From an uncultured Roseibium sp. (GTDB lineage: Bacteria; Pseudomonadota; Alphaproteobacteria; Rhizobiales; Stappiaceae): DNA of 64,000 bases. Each line of letters begins with the position of its first letter. Within the stretch, counting starts at the first letter, position 1. Positions 50,623-59,400 of this stretch are shown here, in pieces. The translations under genes and the position numbers were made by a program. The stretch lies in the NCBI RefSeq assembly GCF_947496995.1, contig NZ_CANMFD010000009.1, positions 36,399-100,398 on the forward strand, in the 5' to 3' direction. The notes beneath the pieces are model-generated. The model saw only the letters and a list, made by a program, of their open reading frames with translations, ran no database searches and had not been told where the DNA came from.

Positions 50623-52839
50623 ATGGGCGGCACCGATATGCTGCAGAATACCAACGACAAGAAGCCTGGATCAGAAGCGCCGGGAAAAGCTTCGGCCAGC
50701 CGGGATCCTCTTGCCTCGGCCCTGAAATACATAGCCCGTGTGCATGGGTATCATGTTACCGACTCGGTAATCTGGAACGGCCTGCCCCAGACCAGTGACA
50801 CTCTCGGCATCGGTATTCTCGGCCGCGCGGCTTCCAATTGCGGCCTGAAGGCCCTGCCGGACCGCAAGGATATCGATTCCATCCCGCTGGCGGCGCTCCC
50901 GTGCATCGTCGCGATGAAAAATTCCGAAATGCTTGTCCTGACCGGCTTCGACAAGGAAGCCGGAACCATCGAGCTGGTGGATCCCCTCGCCCCGGCGGCG
51001 AAGCTTCACCAGTCCATGGCCGAGTTTGAGGACAATTACAGCGAATACGCCATCTTCTTTCAGCCGGCAGTCGACAGTTCCGGCAAGAGCGAGCGTGTTC
51101 TCGGCTTTGACGGACACTGGTTCTGGAGCACGATCACCTCCTACTGGCGCGACTATGTCCACGTTGCTCTCGCCGCGCTTCTGATCAATCTGCTTGCCCT
51201 TGCCTCGCCGCTGTTCACCATGAATGTCTATGACCGCGTGGTGCCGAACAACGCCATCCCGACCTTGTGGGCGCTGGCGATCGGCGTCATCCTGTCGCTC
51301 GTATTCGACGCCATTTTGAAGATCGCCCGCGGGCAGATCATCAACGTGGCGGGCAAGCAGGCCGACAATGCGCTGGCCAGCAAGATCTTCGCACACGCCC
51401 TGGCCATCGATTTCGAAAAGAGACCGGCCAGTTCAGGACAATTCGCCAATCACATCCGTGAATTCGAGAACGTCAGGGAGTTCATCACGTCCTCGTCGCT
51501 GGTGTCCCTGATCGATCTTCTGTTCATCGGCATCTTCGTCGCTGTCCTGTTTCTGCTGGTCGGATCCGTTGCGGTTGTTCCCCTGGTGGCAATTCCGGTC
51601 GTCCTCGCCATCAGCCTGTTCGTTCAGGCACCCCTGTCCGGAGCAATCGAAAAGTCCCACAAGGAAAGCGCCATCCGGCATTCGATCCTGGTGGAAAGCA
51701 TTGCCAATCTCGACACGGTCCGGGCGCTCAATGCGGAAAGCCGCATGCAGACCAAATGGGAACGCTCGGTCGCCGCCAGCAGCGGGGCGATCATGAAGGG
51801 CCGGTTCTGGGCCCTCATCGCGCAATCGGGAACCGGCTTCGTCCAGGCCAGCGTTTCCATCGGAATTATCGTCTGGGGTGTTTATCTCATCTCCAGCGGA
51901 GACATCACCATGGGCGCGCTGATTGCCGCCATGATGCTCTCCGGCCGTGTGCTGGCGCCGCTCGCCAATGTCGCCAACACCCTCACCCGCTTGCGCCAGA
52001 CAACGCATTCCTACAAGATCCTGAACGAGATCATGATGACCGAAACCGAGCGCAAGCCCGGCAGGACCTACATCAACAAGCGGGTCACATCGGGGTCCGT
52101 GGAATTCAAGGGCGTGGATTTCCGCTATCCCGGCGCCGAAGACGACAGTCTGAAGAACATCTCCTTCAAGATCGCGCCGGGCGAAACGGTCGGCCTGATC
52201 GGCCGTGTCGGCTCCGGCAAAAGCACGATCGGCCGCTTGACCTCCGGCCTGTATTATCCCTCCGACGGCGCTGTTCTGATTGACGGGACGGACACCAGGC
52301 AGTTCGACCCTGCCGACCTGCGCGCAAATGTCGGCTTTCTCTCCCAGGACAACGTGCTTTTCAGTGGAACGGTGCGGGAAAACATCAGCGCGGGCGATCC
52401 CTTTGCCGATGATGACGCTCTCATCGAGGTGGCCCGGATTGCCGGTGTCGAGGAATTCGTCGCGCAGAACCCTCTCGGCTATGATCTTCAGGTCGGCGAA
52501 GGTGGCAGGTTCCTGTCCGGCGGCCAGAAACAGTCCGTGGCCCTTGCCAGGATCCTGCTCCGCAAACCCCGCATCCTGTTTCTGGACGAGCCGTCAAGCC
52601 ATCAGGACCTTGCCTCGGAGCGCCGCCTGATCGCGCGGCTGAAGGAACACAACAGCGCCGATACCACCGTCATCATCAGCACGCACCGCATGAGCCTTGT
52701 GGAACTGACCGACCGTCTGATCACTCTCGACTACGGCAAGCTGGCGCTGGACGGCCCCCGCAAGGAGGTGCTGAAAAAGCTCCAGGAGCTTGGCGCGATG
52801 AATGCCTCCCAGCAGGCCGGCAAGGGTACCGTGTTATGA
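50623..52839 (+). CDS. Type I secretion ABC transporter (LapB-like)
   Basis: A 738-residue inner-membrane ABC exporter. Residues about 25-150 form a C39-like domain that lacks the catalytic cysteine (reads IARVHGYHVTDSVIW), as in exporters of large RTX proteins. The transmembrane domain is about 170-440. The nucleotide-binding domain has Walker A GRVGSGKSTIGR, signature LSGGQKQSVALARIL and Walker B ILFLDEPSSHQD. The start at 50623 is chosen; ATG at 50638 is equally possible. The following adaptor gene overlaps by 4 bases. Confidence 0.92.
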   Translation: MGGTDMLQNTNDKKPGSEAPGKASASRDPLASALKYIARVHGYHVTDSVIWNGLPQTSDTLGIGILGRAASNCGLKALPDRKDIDSIPLAALPCIVAMKNSEMLVLTGFDKEAGTIELVDPLAPAAKLHQSMAEFEDNYSEYAIFFQPAVDSSGKSERVLGFDGHWFWSTITSYWRDYVHVALAALLINLLALASPLFTMNVYDRVVPNNAIPTLWALAIGVILSLVFDAILKIARGQIINVAGKQADNALASKIFAHALAIDFEKRPASSGQFANHIREFENVREFITSSSLVSLIDLLFIGIFVAVLFLLVGSVAVVPLVAIPVVLAISLFVQAPLSGAIEKSHKESAIRHSILVESIANLDTVRALNAESRMQTKWERSVAASSGAIMKGRFWALIAQSGTGFVQASVSIGIIVWGVYLISSGDITMGALIAAMMLSGRVLAPLANVANTLTRLRQTTHSYKILNEIMMTETERKPGRTYINKRVTSGSVEFKGVDFRYPGAEDDSLKNISFKIAPGETVGLIGRVGSGKSTIGRLTSGLYYPSDGAVLIDGTDTRQFDPADLRANVGFLSQDNVLFSGTVRENISAGDPFADDDALIEVARIAGVEEFVAQNPLGYDLQVGEGGRFLSGGQKQSVALARILLRKPRILFLDEPSSHQDLASERRLIARLKEHNSADTTVIISTHRMSLVELTDRLITLDYGKLALDGPRKEVLKKLQELGAMNASQQAGKGTVL

Positions 52840-54149
52840 ACCCGGGCGACTGGAACTACGCCAACGATATCCGCGATGTCATCCAGACCAAGCCGCCGCG
52901 ATACACCACCAACGTGATCCGCATCGGCCTCGTGCTGTTTGTCGTCGGACTGGCCTGGGCATATCTGGCCGAACTGGAGGAAGTCACCAGAGGCGACGGC
53001 CGCGTGATCCCCTCCCGCCAGATACAGGTGGTGCAGGCACCCGATGCGGGCATCGTGGAGAATATCTTCGTCCAGGAAGGCGACATCGTCGAAGAAGGCC
53101 AATCGCTGATCGAAATCGACGACACCACGTTTTCCTCGCAGCTGGGAGAAATCCGGCAGCGCCAGTGGGGCCTGATGGCACGGATCGAGCGGCTGCAGGC
53201 GGAAGCGGATCAGAAACCGCTGGTCTTTCCAGAAGTGCTGGAAAAGGAAGTGCCCGGCCTGATCGCCGAGGAGAGGAATGTCTATCGGGACAAGAAGACA
53301 AGCCTTGAAAACGAGTTGAGCGTCCTCAGGAACCAGGCCTCCCAGCGCGAGCAGGAATATCAGGAACTGCTCGCCAAACAGGCCAAGCTGGACTCCGTTA
53401 TCGAGATCATGGCGCGCGAAGTGGAAATCAACCAGCGCCTCTACGAGCGCAAGGTGCTGCCGGAGATCGAATTTCTCCGGCTCTCGCGTCAGTTGAAGGA
53501 GAGCGAAGGTGAGCTGGCAATCACCAAGGCATCCGTCATGCGCTCCCAGGCAGCCAAGGAGGAAGCCCGCGAACGCTCGCGCAGCGCCATCTCGACCTTC
53601 GTTTCCGAGGCAAGACAGCAACTGGCCGAGTCCCGCGGCGAACTTGCGGTTATTAACGAAAGCCTCAAAGGGGCGGCCGACCGGGTGCGCCGGACGGAGC
53701 TGACCTCACCGGTCAAGGGTATTGTCAACAAGCTGAACATCACCACCATCGGTGCAGTGGTGCAGCCGGGTGCCGATCTGGTCGAGATTGTCCCTCTGGA
53801 AGACACTCTCCTCATCGAAGCCCAGATCCGCCCCAAGGACGTCGCCTTCCTTCACCCGGGCCAGAAGGCGACAGTGAAGATAACCGCTTACGATTACTCG
53901 ATTTATGGCGGACTTGAAGGCGAACTGGAACGCATCAGTGCGGACACCACCGAAGATGAGGAAGGTAATCGTTTCTTCCGCGTCACGGTCAGAACAGATA
54001 AAAACTATCTTGGTTCAGATACGGATCCTTTACCAATAATACCAGGAATGGTCGCGTCCATCGATATATTAACCGGAGAGAAAACGGTTCTGGACTACAT
54101 CTTGAAGCCGATCAAGAAAGTTCGGGACCAGGCACTCAGGGAGCGCTGA
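52836..54149 (+). CDS. HlyD family periplasmic adaptor of type I secretion (LapC-like)
   Basis: A 437-residue adaptor with one N-terminal transmembrane helix (VIRIGLVLFVVGLAWAYLAEL), a lipoyl/barrel-sandwich part (QVVQAPDAGIVENIFVQEGDIVEEG) and a long coiled coil (about 130-260). The C-terminal beta domain contains LTSPVKGIVNKLNITTIGAVVQPG. It bridges the ABC exporter to the TolC channel. Starts at ATGA overlap with the exporter gene. Confidence 0.92.
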   Translation: MNPGDWNYANDIRDVIQTKPPRYTTNVIRIGLVLFVVGLAWAYLAELEEVTRGDGRVIPSRQIQVVQAPDAGIVENIFVQEGDIVEEGQSLIEIDDTTFSSQLGEIRQRQWGLMARIERLQAEADQKPLVFPEVLEKEVPGLIAEERNVYRDKKTSLENELSVLRNQASQREQEYQELLAKQAKLDSVIEIMAREVEINQRLYERKVLPEIEFLRLSRQLKESEGELAITKASVMRSQAAKEEARERSRSAISTFVSEARQQLAESRGELAVINESLKGAADRVRRTELTSPVKGIVNKLNITTIGAVVQPGADLVEIVPLEDTLLIEAQIRPKDVAFLHPGQKATVKITAYDYSIYGGLEGELERISADTTEDEEGNRFFRVTVRTDKNYLGSDTDPLPIIPGMVASIDILTGEKTVLDYILKPIKKVRDQALRER

Positions 54150-54179
54150 CGTCTCGACAAATAATGAGGCGATCGGCAG

Positions 54180-55160
54180 ATGGAACACAGAGCGACCGCG
54201 CCGGCAGTGCCGGCTGCGAACGGGAAAGCTGCGCGCAAATTCGGATGGGCACTGACTTGCGCCTTCGTGCTGCAGGCGGCATTCGTTACCGCACAGGCGG
54301 AAGACGGCCCCTTGGCGTCGGCTGAAATGACCGGCATTTCCAACGTCCGCGACTTCCTCAAGATCTCCCTGCTGGAAACCGTTTCCGCCGACGCTCTGCC
54401 GGTGAAACTGCATTTTGTTCCGCTTCCGGCGGCAAAGGCGGTGGAGCCGCGGACCATCCGCATCGCCCCCCTCGCCAAGCCGGTCATTAAGTCCCCGCCC
54501 CTGGAAAAAGCCGCTCGTCAATCCATCGAGTTGCCCGCAGCGGACACTGCGGATGCGAAACCGACGCTGCTCTTCGGTTCGCTCGGCAAGCCGGTCGCGC
54601 TGTCTCCGGTGACCAAGCGCTGGACCCGGGCGCTTGACGAAATCCGCTCCGACGGGGAAGGTTCGGCCGCCGGCCGCAACAGCTTCCGTGCCTATACCGC
54701 CATTCTCGACGATGTGAAGGAACAGCGCCGCGGACTGCAGATCCCCAAGGTCAACTACATGGTGAACCGGGTTCTGGCCTACAGGGACGACGCACGTCTG
54801 TGGAAGACCGGCGAATACTGGGCCAGCCCGGTGGAAAGCCTGACCAGGCGCGCCGGTGACTGCGAGGACTACGCCATCCTGAAGTACGCGCTGCTGCGGG
54901 ATCTGGGTGTCGAAGACAAGGACATGCGCATCGTCGTCCTGCGCGATACGGCTGCCCGTCAGCATCACGCGGTGCTCTCCGTGCGCCACGAAGGAAACTG
55001 GCTGATCCTGGACAACCGGTTCTCCCGTGTCCGCTTCGAGCGCGACCTGCCGCACTATCAGGTTCTTTATTCGGTGAATGCCGCCGGACAGTGGTCTCAT
55101 GTTCCCACGCCCGGCTCACCGGTGCGGCTCGCTTCCCGTCTGAAGTCGGCAACAAGATAA
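54180..55160 (+). CDS. LapG-like periplasmic cysteine protease (BTLCP) in the adhesin locus
   Basis: A 326-residue transglutaminase-like cysteine peptidase. A signal or anchor segment lies at about 20-40 (FGWALTCAFVLQAAFVTAQAE). A long Pro/Ala-rich linker (about 80-140) precedes the catalytic domain. Catalytic residues are Cys228 in RAGDCEDYAILK, His263 in QHHAVLSV and Asp278 in LILDNR. Acidic residues flank the cysteine as in LapG, where they bind calcium. LapG cleaves the N-terminal retention module of LapA-type adhesins. It lies 30 bases after the secretion genes, so this protein probably processes the giant adhesin. Confidence 0.87.
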   Translation: MEHRATAPAVPAANGKAARKFGWALTCAFVLQAAFVTAQAEDGPLASAEMTGISNVRDFLKISLLETVSADALPVKLHFVPLPAAKAVEPRTIRIAPLAKPVIKSPPLEKAARQSIELPAADTADAKPTLLFGSLGKPVALSPVTKRWTRALDEIRSDGEGSAAGRNSFRAYTAILDDVKEQRRGLQIPKVNYMVNRVLAYRDDARLWKTGEYWASPVESLTRRAGDCEDYAILKYALLRDLGVEDKDMRIVVLRDTAARQHHAVLSVRHEGNWLILDNRFSRVRFERDLPHYQVLYSVNAAGQWSHVPTPGSPVRLASRLKSATR

Positions 55161-55265
55161 ACAGACGTCGCCGACCTGTAATCTCAAGCTCTTTCGCCTC
55201 AAGAGACGAAGCGGTGCTTCATTTCCGTCTCCCCAAACGCAGGCGCTGCGTGCTATACGCAAGTC

Positions 55266-56009
55266 ATGTCTGATCGAGACCAGAGCGCCACGATTCGAAA
55301 ACCATTGCAGATTTCCGCCGCCTTCGGCCTCGGCCTGGGCGGTATCCTTGTTGGCGCCGGCCTCGCACTGGGCGGTTTCGCGCTCGCAGAACGACAGCAG
55401 GCGCTGCTGGAGGCTCGGGAAATAGCGGTTTCGCAGGATCGCGATCTGCTTGTCAGCGCCCTGAAAGACGCTTGGCTCACCGGTCCGCGTCTGCGCCTGG
55501 AAGAACTCGCCGCACTGCCTCTCATTCCCGAATATCTGTCGATTGCCGAAACCCGGCCGGACAGCGCCGACGCCAGAGAGTTGGAAGACTACTTGCGCAC
55601 GGTTCTGGATGCGGCGGGACGGGAAACCGGTCTGCAGCGCATTGCGTTGCTATCTGCCGACGGCAGTGAACTGCTTGCCGCGCAAAATACCGCGGCCGCT
55701 CCCGCGGGTGCAAAAACCGTCGAGGTCGAAGCCGTCGTTTACGACTTCAACGATCCGCAATCGCCTGCGGGACGGCTGACAGGCGCCCTCCCCGATGGCA
55801 GCCTCACCATCCTGCCGCCCGACGGGCCCAACGGGACCAACCTCACCGCAAGCACAGCCGGCAACACGGCCGGGGCCGGACCTGAGGCAAATGCATTTGG
55901 CGGCGTTGCTGACCTGACCCGCCTTCTCGCCGCCCTCGCCGGCATCGCCACAGCCCTTTGCGGACTTACCGGCGCGGCCCTTCTCCGCAACCGGCAGGCG
56001 ACACGCTAA
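55266..56009 (+). CDS. Two-helix periplasmic sensor protein without output domain
   Basis: A 247-residue membrane protein. Helix 1 is about 17-41 (SAAFGLGLGGILVGAGLALGGFALA) and helix 2 about 217-241 (LTRLLAALAGIATALCGLTGAALL). Between them is a periplasmic part with ETGLQRIALLSADGSELLAAQ, resembling the second half of Cache-type sensors, then a Pro/Gly/Thr-rich linker. After helix 2 only six residues remain (RNRQATR), so there is no HAMP, GGDEF, EAL or kinase domain. It follows the LapG-like gene on the same strand. Possible role: a receptor that sequesters or senses for the LapG-like protease, by position only. Confidence 0.55.
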   Translation: MSDRDQSATIRKPLQISAAFGLGLGGILVGAGLALGGFALAERQQALLEAREIAVSQDRDLLVSALKDAWLTGPRLRLEELAALPLIPEYLSIAETRPDSADARELEDYLRTVLDAAGRETGLQRIALLSADGSELLAAQNTAAAPAGAKTVEVEAVVYDFNDPQSPAGRLTGALPDGSLTILPPDGPNGTNLTASTAGNTAGAGPEANAFGGVADLTRLLAALAGIATALCGLTGAALLRNRQATR

Positions 56010-56131
56010 AGAACCAGCCCCAACTGACAGGCCCCCTTCAGGCAGGGTTGGCATAATTCCACCCGTTCTTGGCGTCGTCTTCAACTCCGTTCGATGCGAT
56101 GCCATCTCAAGGCATTCAAATCCGCTCCATC

Positions 56132-56380
56132 ATTGCAGGGCTTGCCCCTGCAATCCATGCCGTTTCGTTGCCACGAGCACCAGATTGGCATGTTTCAAAT
56201 TCACGGCATGGGTGCCATGGTCAAGCCATGGCATGACGGAGAAAACTGTTGTGGTCGTCATCCCGGCCACGCGAAGCGCGTGCCGGAACCGGAAAGCCAT
56301 AAATCGATGCGTTGATGAGATTTCTTATCGTCTGAGCTCAGCTCACCGATCCCGGATCTTCGCGACGCAGCGTCCGGGAT
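56132..56380. repeat. Cluster of intergenic palindromic (REP-like) elements
   Basis: Four hairpins: ATTGCAGGG/CCCTGCAAT (56132-56154), TGCCATGG/CCATGGCA (56213-56233), CACGCG/CGCGTG flanked by CCGG boxes (56263-56286), and ATCCCGGA/TCCGGGAT (56349-56380). Their style, including GTCATCCCGG motifs, resembles dispersed extragenic palindromes of alphaproteobacterial genomes. Confidence 0.45.
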
Positions 56381-56405
56381 AACGAACGGGAGTTCATCAA
56401 CAAAT

Positions 56406-56431
56406 AGAGGCGGGCCCGAAGGCCCGCCTCT
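56406..56431. terminator. Terminator of the giant adhesin gene
   Basis: AGAGGCGGGCC (56406-56416) and GGCCCGCCTCT (56421-56431) are perfect 11-base arms. On the minus strand the loop is TTCG and the stem is followed by ATTTGTT; on the plus strand by GATTTT. Confidence 0.8.
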
Positions 56432-56455
56432 GATTTTCTACAGTCGTCACGTTTC

Positions 56456-59400
56456 TCAGGCGACGTTGACGGCGATGTCGACTTCCGTGCCATCCTGGTC
56501 CATCACGATGCGCACGGTGTCGCCCATGGAGGTATGGTCCAGAAGAGTGGCTGCAGCCTGCCAGTCATGGCCGGCATCGGCCCCGTCGATATCGACCTCG
56601 ATGGTCACGCTGCCGTCTGCGCGCTCTGTCGCCCGCACCAGCGTACTCTCGTCGGCTCCATTGAATGCGCCGTCAAGCAGGGAACCGATGTCGAGCTTGT
56701 CACCTTCGTCGAAGCTGTAATCCGTGATGATGTCGGCTTCGGCCAGCGAGGACAGCACGAAGGTGTCGGCACCGGCACCGCCGGTCAGAAGGTCGGCTCC
56801 AAGCCCGCCGGCGAGGATGTCGTCACCATCGGTACCTACCAGGACGTTGTCGCCGTCGTCGCCGGTGATCAGCGACATGGTAACCTCCGCCGTCGCCACC
56901 GGTGTATCGCCGGCAGGGCTGTCGGTTGTCTCGCCGGTGCTGTCGTCACCGGTATCCGGAGCCTCCGTTGCGTTCACGGGTACAGACCCGCCGGCCGGGG
57001 CCTCTTCCGCGAGAACCTCCAGTTCCACTGTCCGGTTGACGATGGAGCCGTCTGCGAAGACCAGCTCCAGTCCGACCGCATCGCTACCTTCGAACCCGGC
57101 CATCGAGGTGTAGGTGACCGTGAAGTCATCGGCGATGGTGATGTCGCCATGGAGCGGTGCACCGTCCACACGGACCTCGGTCAGGCCGGCGGCAACCTCT
57201 GCCGTCGAGGCGGCATAGACCATCAGCGCAGCGCCTGCGGCAAGACCCGATGACTGGCGGACGGTATCCTCGGCGTCCGCATCGTCATCATTCGCAGCCC
57301 CCAGCGATACCCCGACATAGGTGCCGGTTCCGCCGTCGGTCCTGGTGTAGGTGCCTTCCGCGAAGACGACGTTGCCATTCTCTGCACGATCGACCGCATC
57401 GGCCTCCAGGTTGATTGCCTCGATGCCCCGTTCGACCAGGCTCAGCAGCTCGCCTTCCTGGGTGACGCCGTCGGAGTTCGCATCCTGCCACACCTTGATG
57501 TTGCCGAAGGCCGCGTCGTTCGCGTCGATCACGCCGTCGCCGTTGTCGTCGAGCGACGCCAGAGCTTCCAGCGAATTGGCAAACGACTCGCCACCGAAGA
57601 CCTCGGAGAACACTTCCGTTCCATCCTCGATCTTGCCCGAGCCGTCCAGGTCCATGACCAGCAGGCCGTCCTCCGGACCGGCCCAGCCGATCTGGTTGAG
57701 ATCGCCATCGGCATCGATGTCGAATGCTGCGGTTGCGGAGAGGTCGACACCGTCGCCGTTGAGGTCAAGGGCAATGGGGTCATTTTCGCTGTTGTAGACG
57801 ACGATGTCGGACGCGGTGATATTCTGCAGCTGTGCGAGCGACGTTATGTTGCTCAATGTCGCAACCAACGAACGATTCAAGGTGCCGATCCAGTTCGTGT
57901 CGAACCAGATCTGACCGACCCCGAGCTCGTCGTTAAAGACGATCACATAGGTATTCAACGCGTTGTTGTAAGCAGACCCGCCCTGGATGTCTGCTGTCGT
58001 CAGGCCGGACTGATCGATCCGCACAACCTTATAATCATCGCTATATCTGATATCGGCGAAGCTGCTCCGAATAGAGAAATCGGACCCGTTCAGCGTCCGG
58101 CCGGTTGAATTACCACTCGTGTTGCTGAAATTCACACTTCCAAAGGCCGTATAACCGGCGTCGAAGAAGCCGATCTTGTCGGTTCCGTCGGTATAGTCGA
58201 CGATCGTTTTTGTGCCGGTATCGGACACCAGGCGGAACTGATCCGCACCGCCATTGCCGGTGAAACTGTCGGTGCCTTCCTGACCGTTGATGATGTCGTT
58301 GCCGGCGCCGCCGACAATGGTGTCGTTGCCGGATGATCCAAGGATCTTGAACCCCTCGCTCTGATTCGACAGGTCCAGCGTAGCCGCCGACTTGAGCTCG
58401 ACTGTCTCGACCCGGACGATCTGGGCATCGCTGGTGCTGGTGAAATTGGCGCCGACTTCGAGCGTGTCGTTACCGCTGCCACCATCGAAAACGTGGTCGT
58501 CCTGATCGCCCCGGATCGTGTCGTTGCCGCCGCCGGCAAAGAATGCATCCTTGCCGCCACCGCCGGCAAACGTGTCACCATCATTATCGCCGGCGAAGAT
58601 TTCGTCGTCCGACGTACCGGTAATCGAGTTATTGTCTTGAACGACCCTCACGGTTGCGTTTGTCGATGTCGTTCCGTCGGAGGCCGCATACTGGAACGTA
58701 CCGTCCAGCCCGAAGCCACTGTCGCCGTCGATCCTGACGTACCCGTTCGGGCCGGAGCCAGCCGTGTGGTTCACGCTGTCGAGGCTGCTGACATTGCTGA
58801 CACCGGAAACGTCGAGCGGGTCGCCTTCCGGATCGGTATCATTGAGCAGGAACGCCCATTCCGGGATGTTGAACGCCGAGTTGCCAAAGTTCTTCAGAAC
58901 GATGTCGTCTACAGGTGTCGGAGCCGCATTCAACGGCGTGACCGTGTCGGTCTGGGCGCTCTCGATGTTCTCGGAGAAGCCCTGACCGTCGGTGTAGGCC
59001 ACCTCGACGGTGATCCTGGCACCGACATCGGCGGACACCAGATCGTAGGTCGACCCAGTCGCCCCGTCGATGTCCGCACCGCCGCGCTGCCACTGGTAGG
59101 TGACGCCCGAGGCCGCACCATCGGGATCGTCATCACCAAAGTTCGCGGTGAGCGTAGAGCCTTCTTTGGCCGTGCCGGTAATGCCGATAGAAGCATTGCC
59201 GTCGTTGACAGGCAGGAATGTGATCTCGGCCGTAGCCGTGTTGCTTGTCAGACCGCCAATGTCCGTCACGCTCACGTCGACAGCTCGGGGCGTTGTGGTA
59301 TCCGCATCGTCATTGGTGTTTGCGTAGGTGATCGCCTGGATTGCAGCCTGGTAAACCTCAAGCGAAGCGTTCCCCGTGAGGACGACACTCGTGGCCGTCG

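Larger units (their letters stand above)
56010..56455. other. Non-coding region between the lap-like operon and the adhesin gene
   Basis: About 446 bases with no gene; contains four palindromic elements (56132-56380) and the terminator at 56406. Confidence 0.6.
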
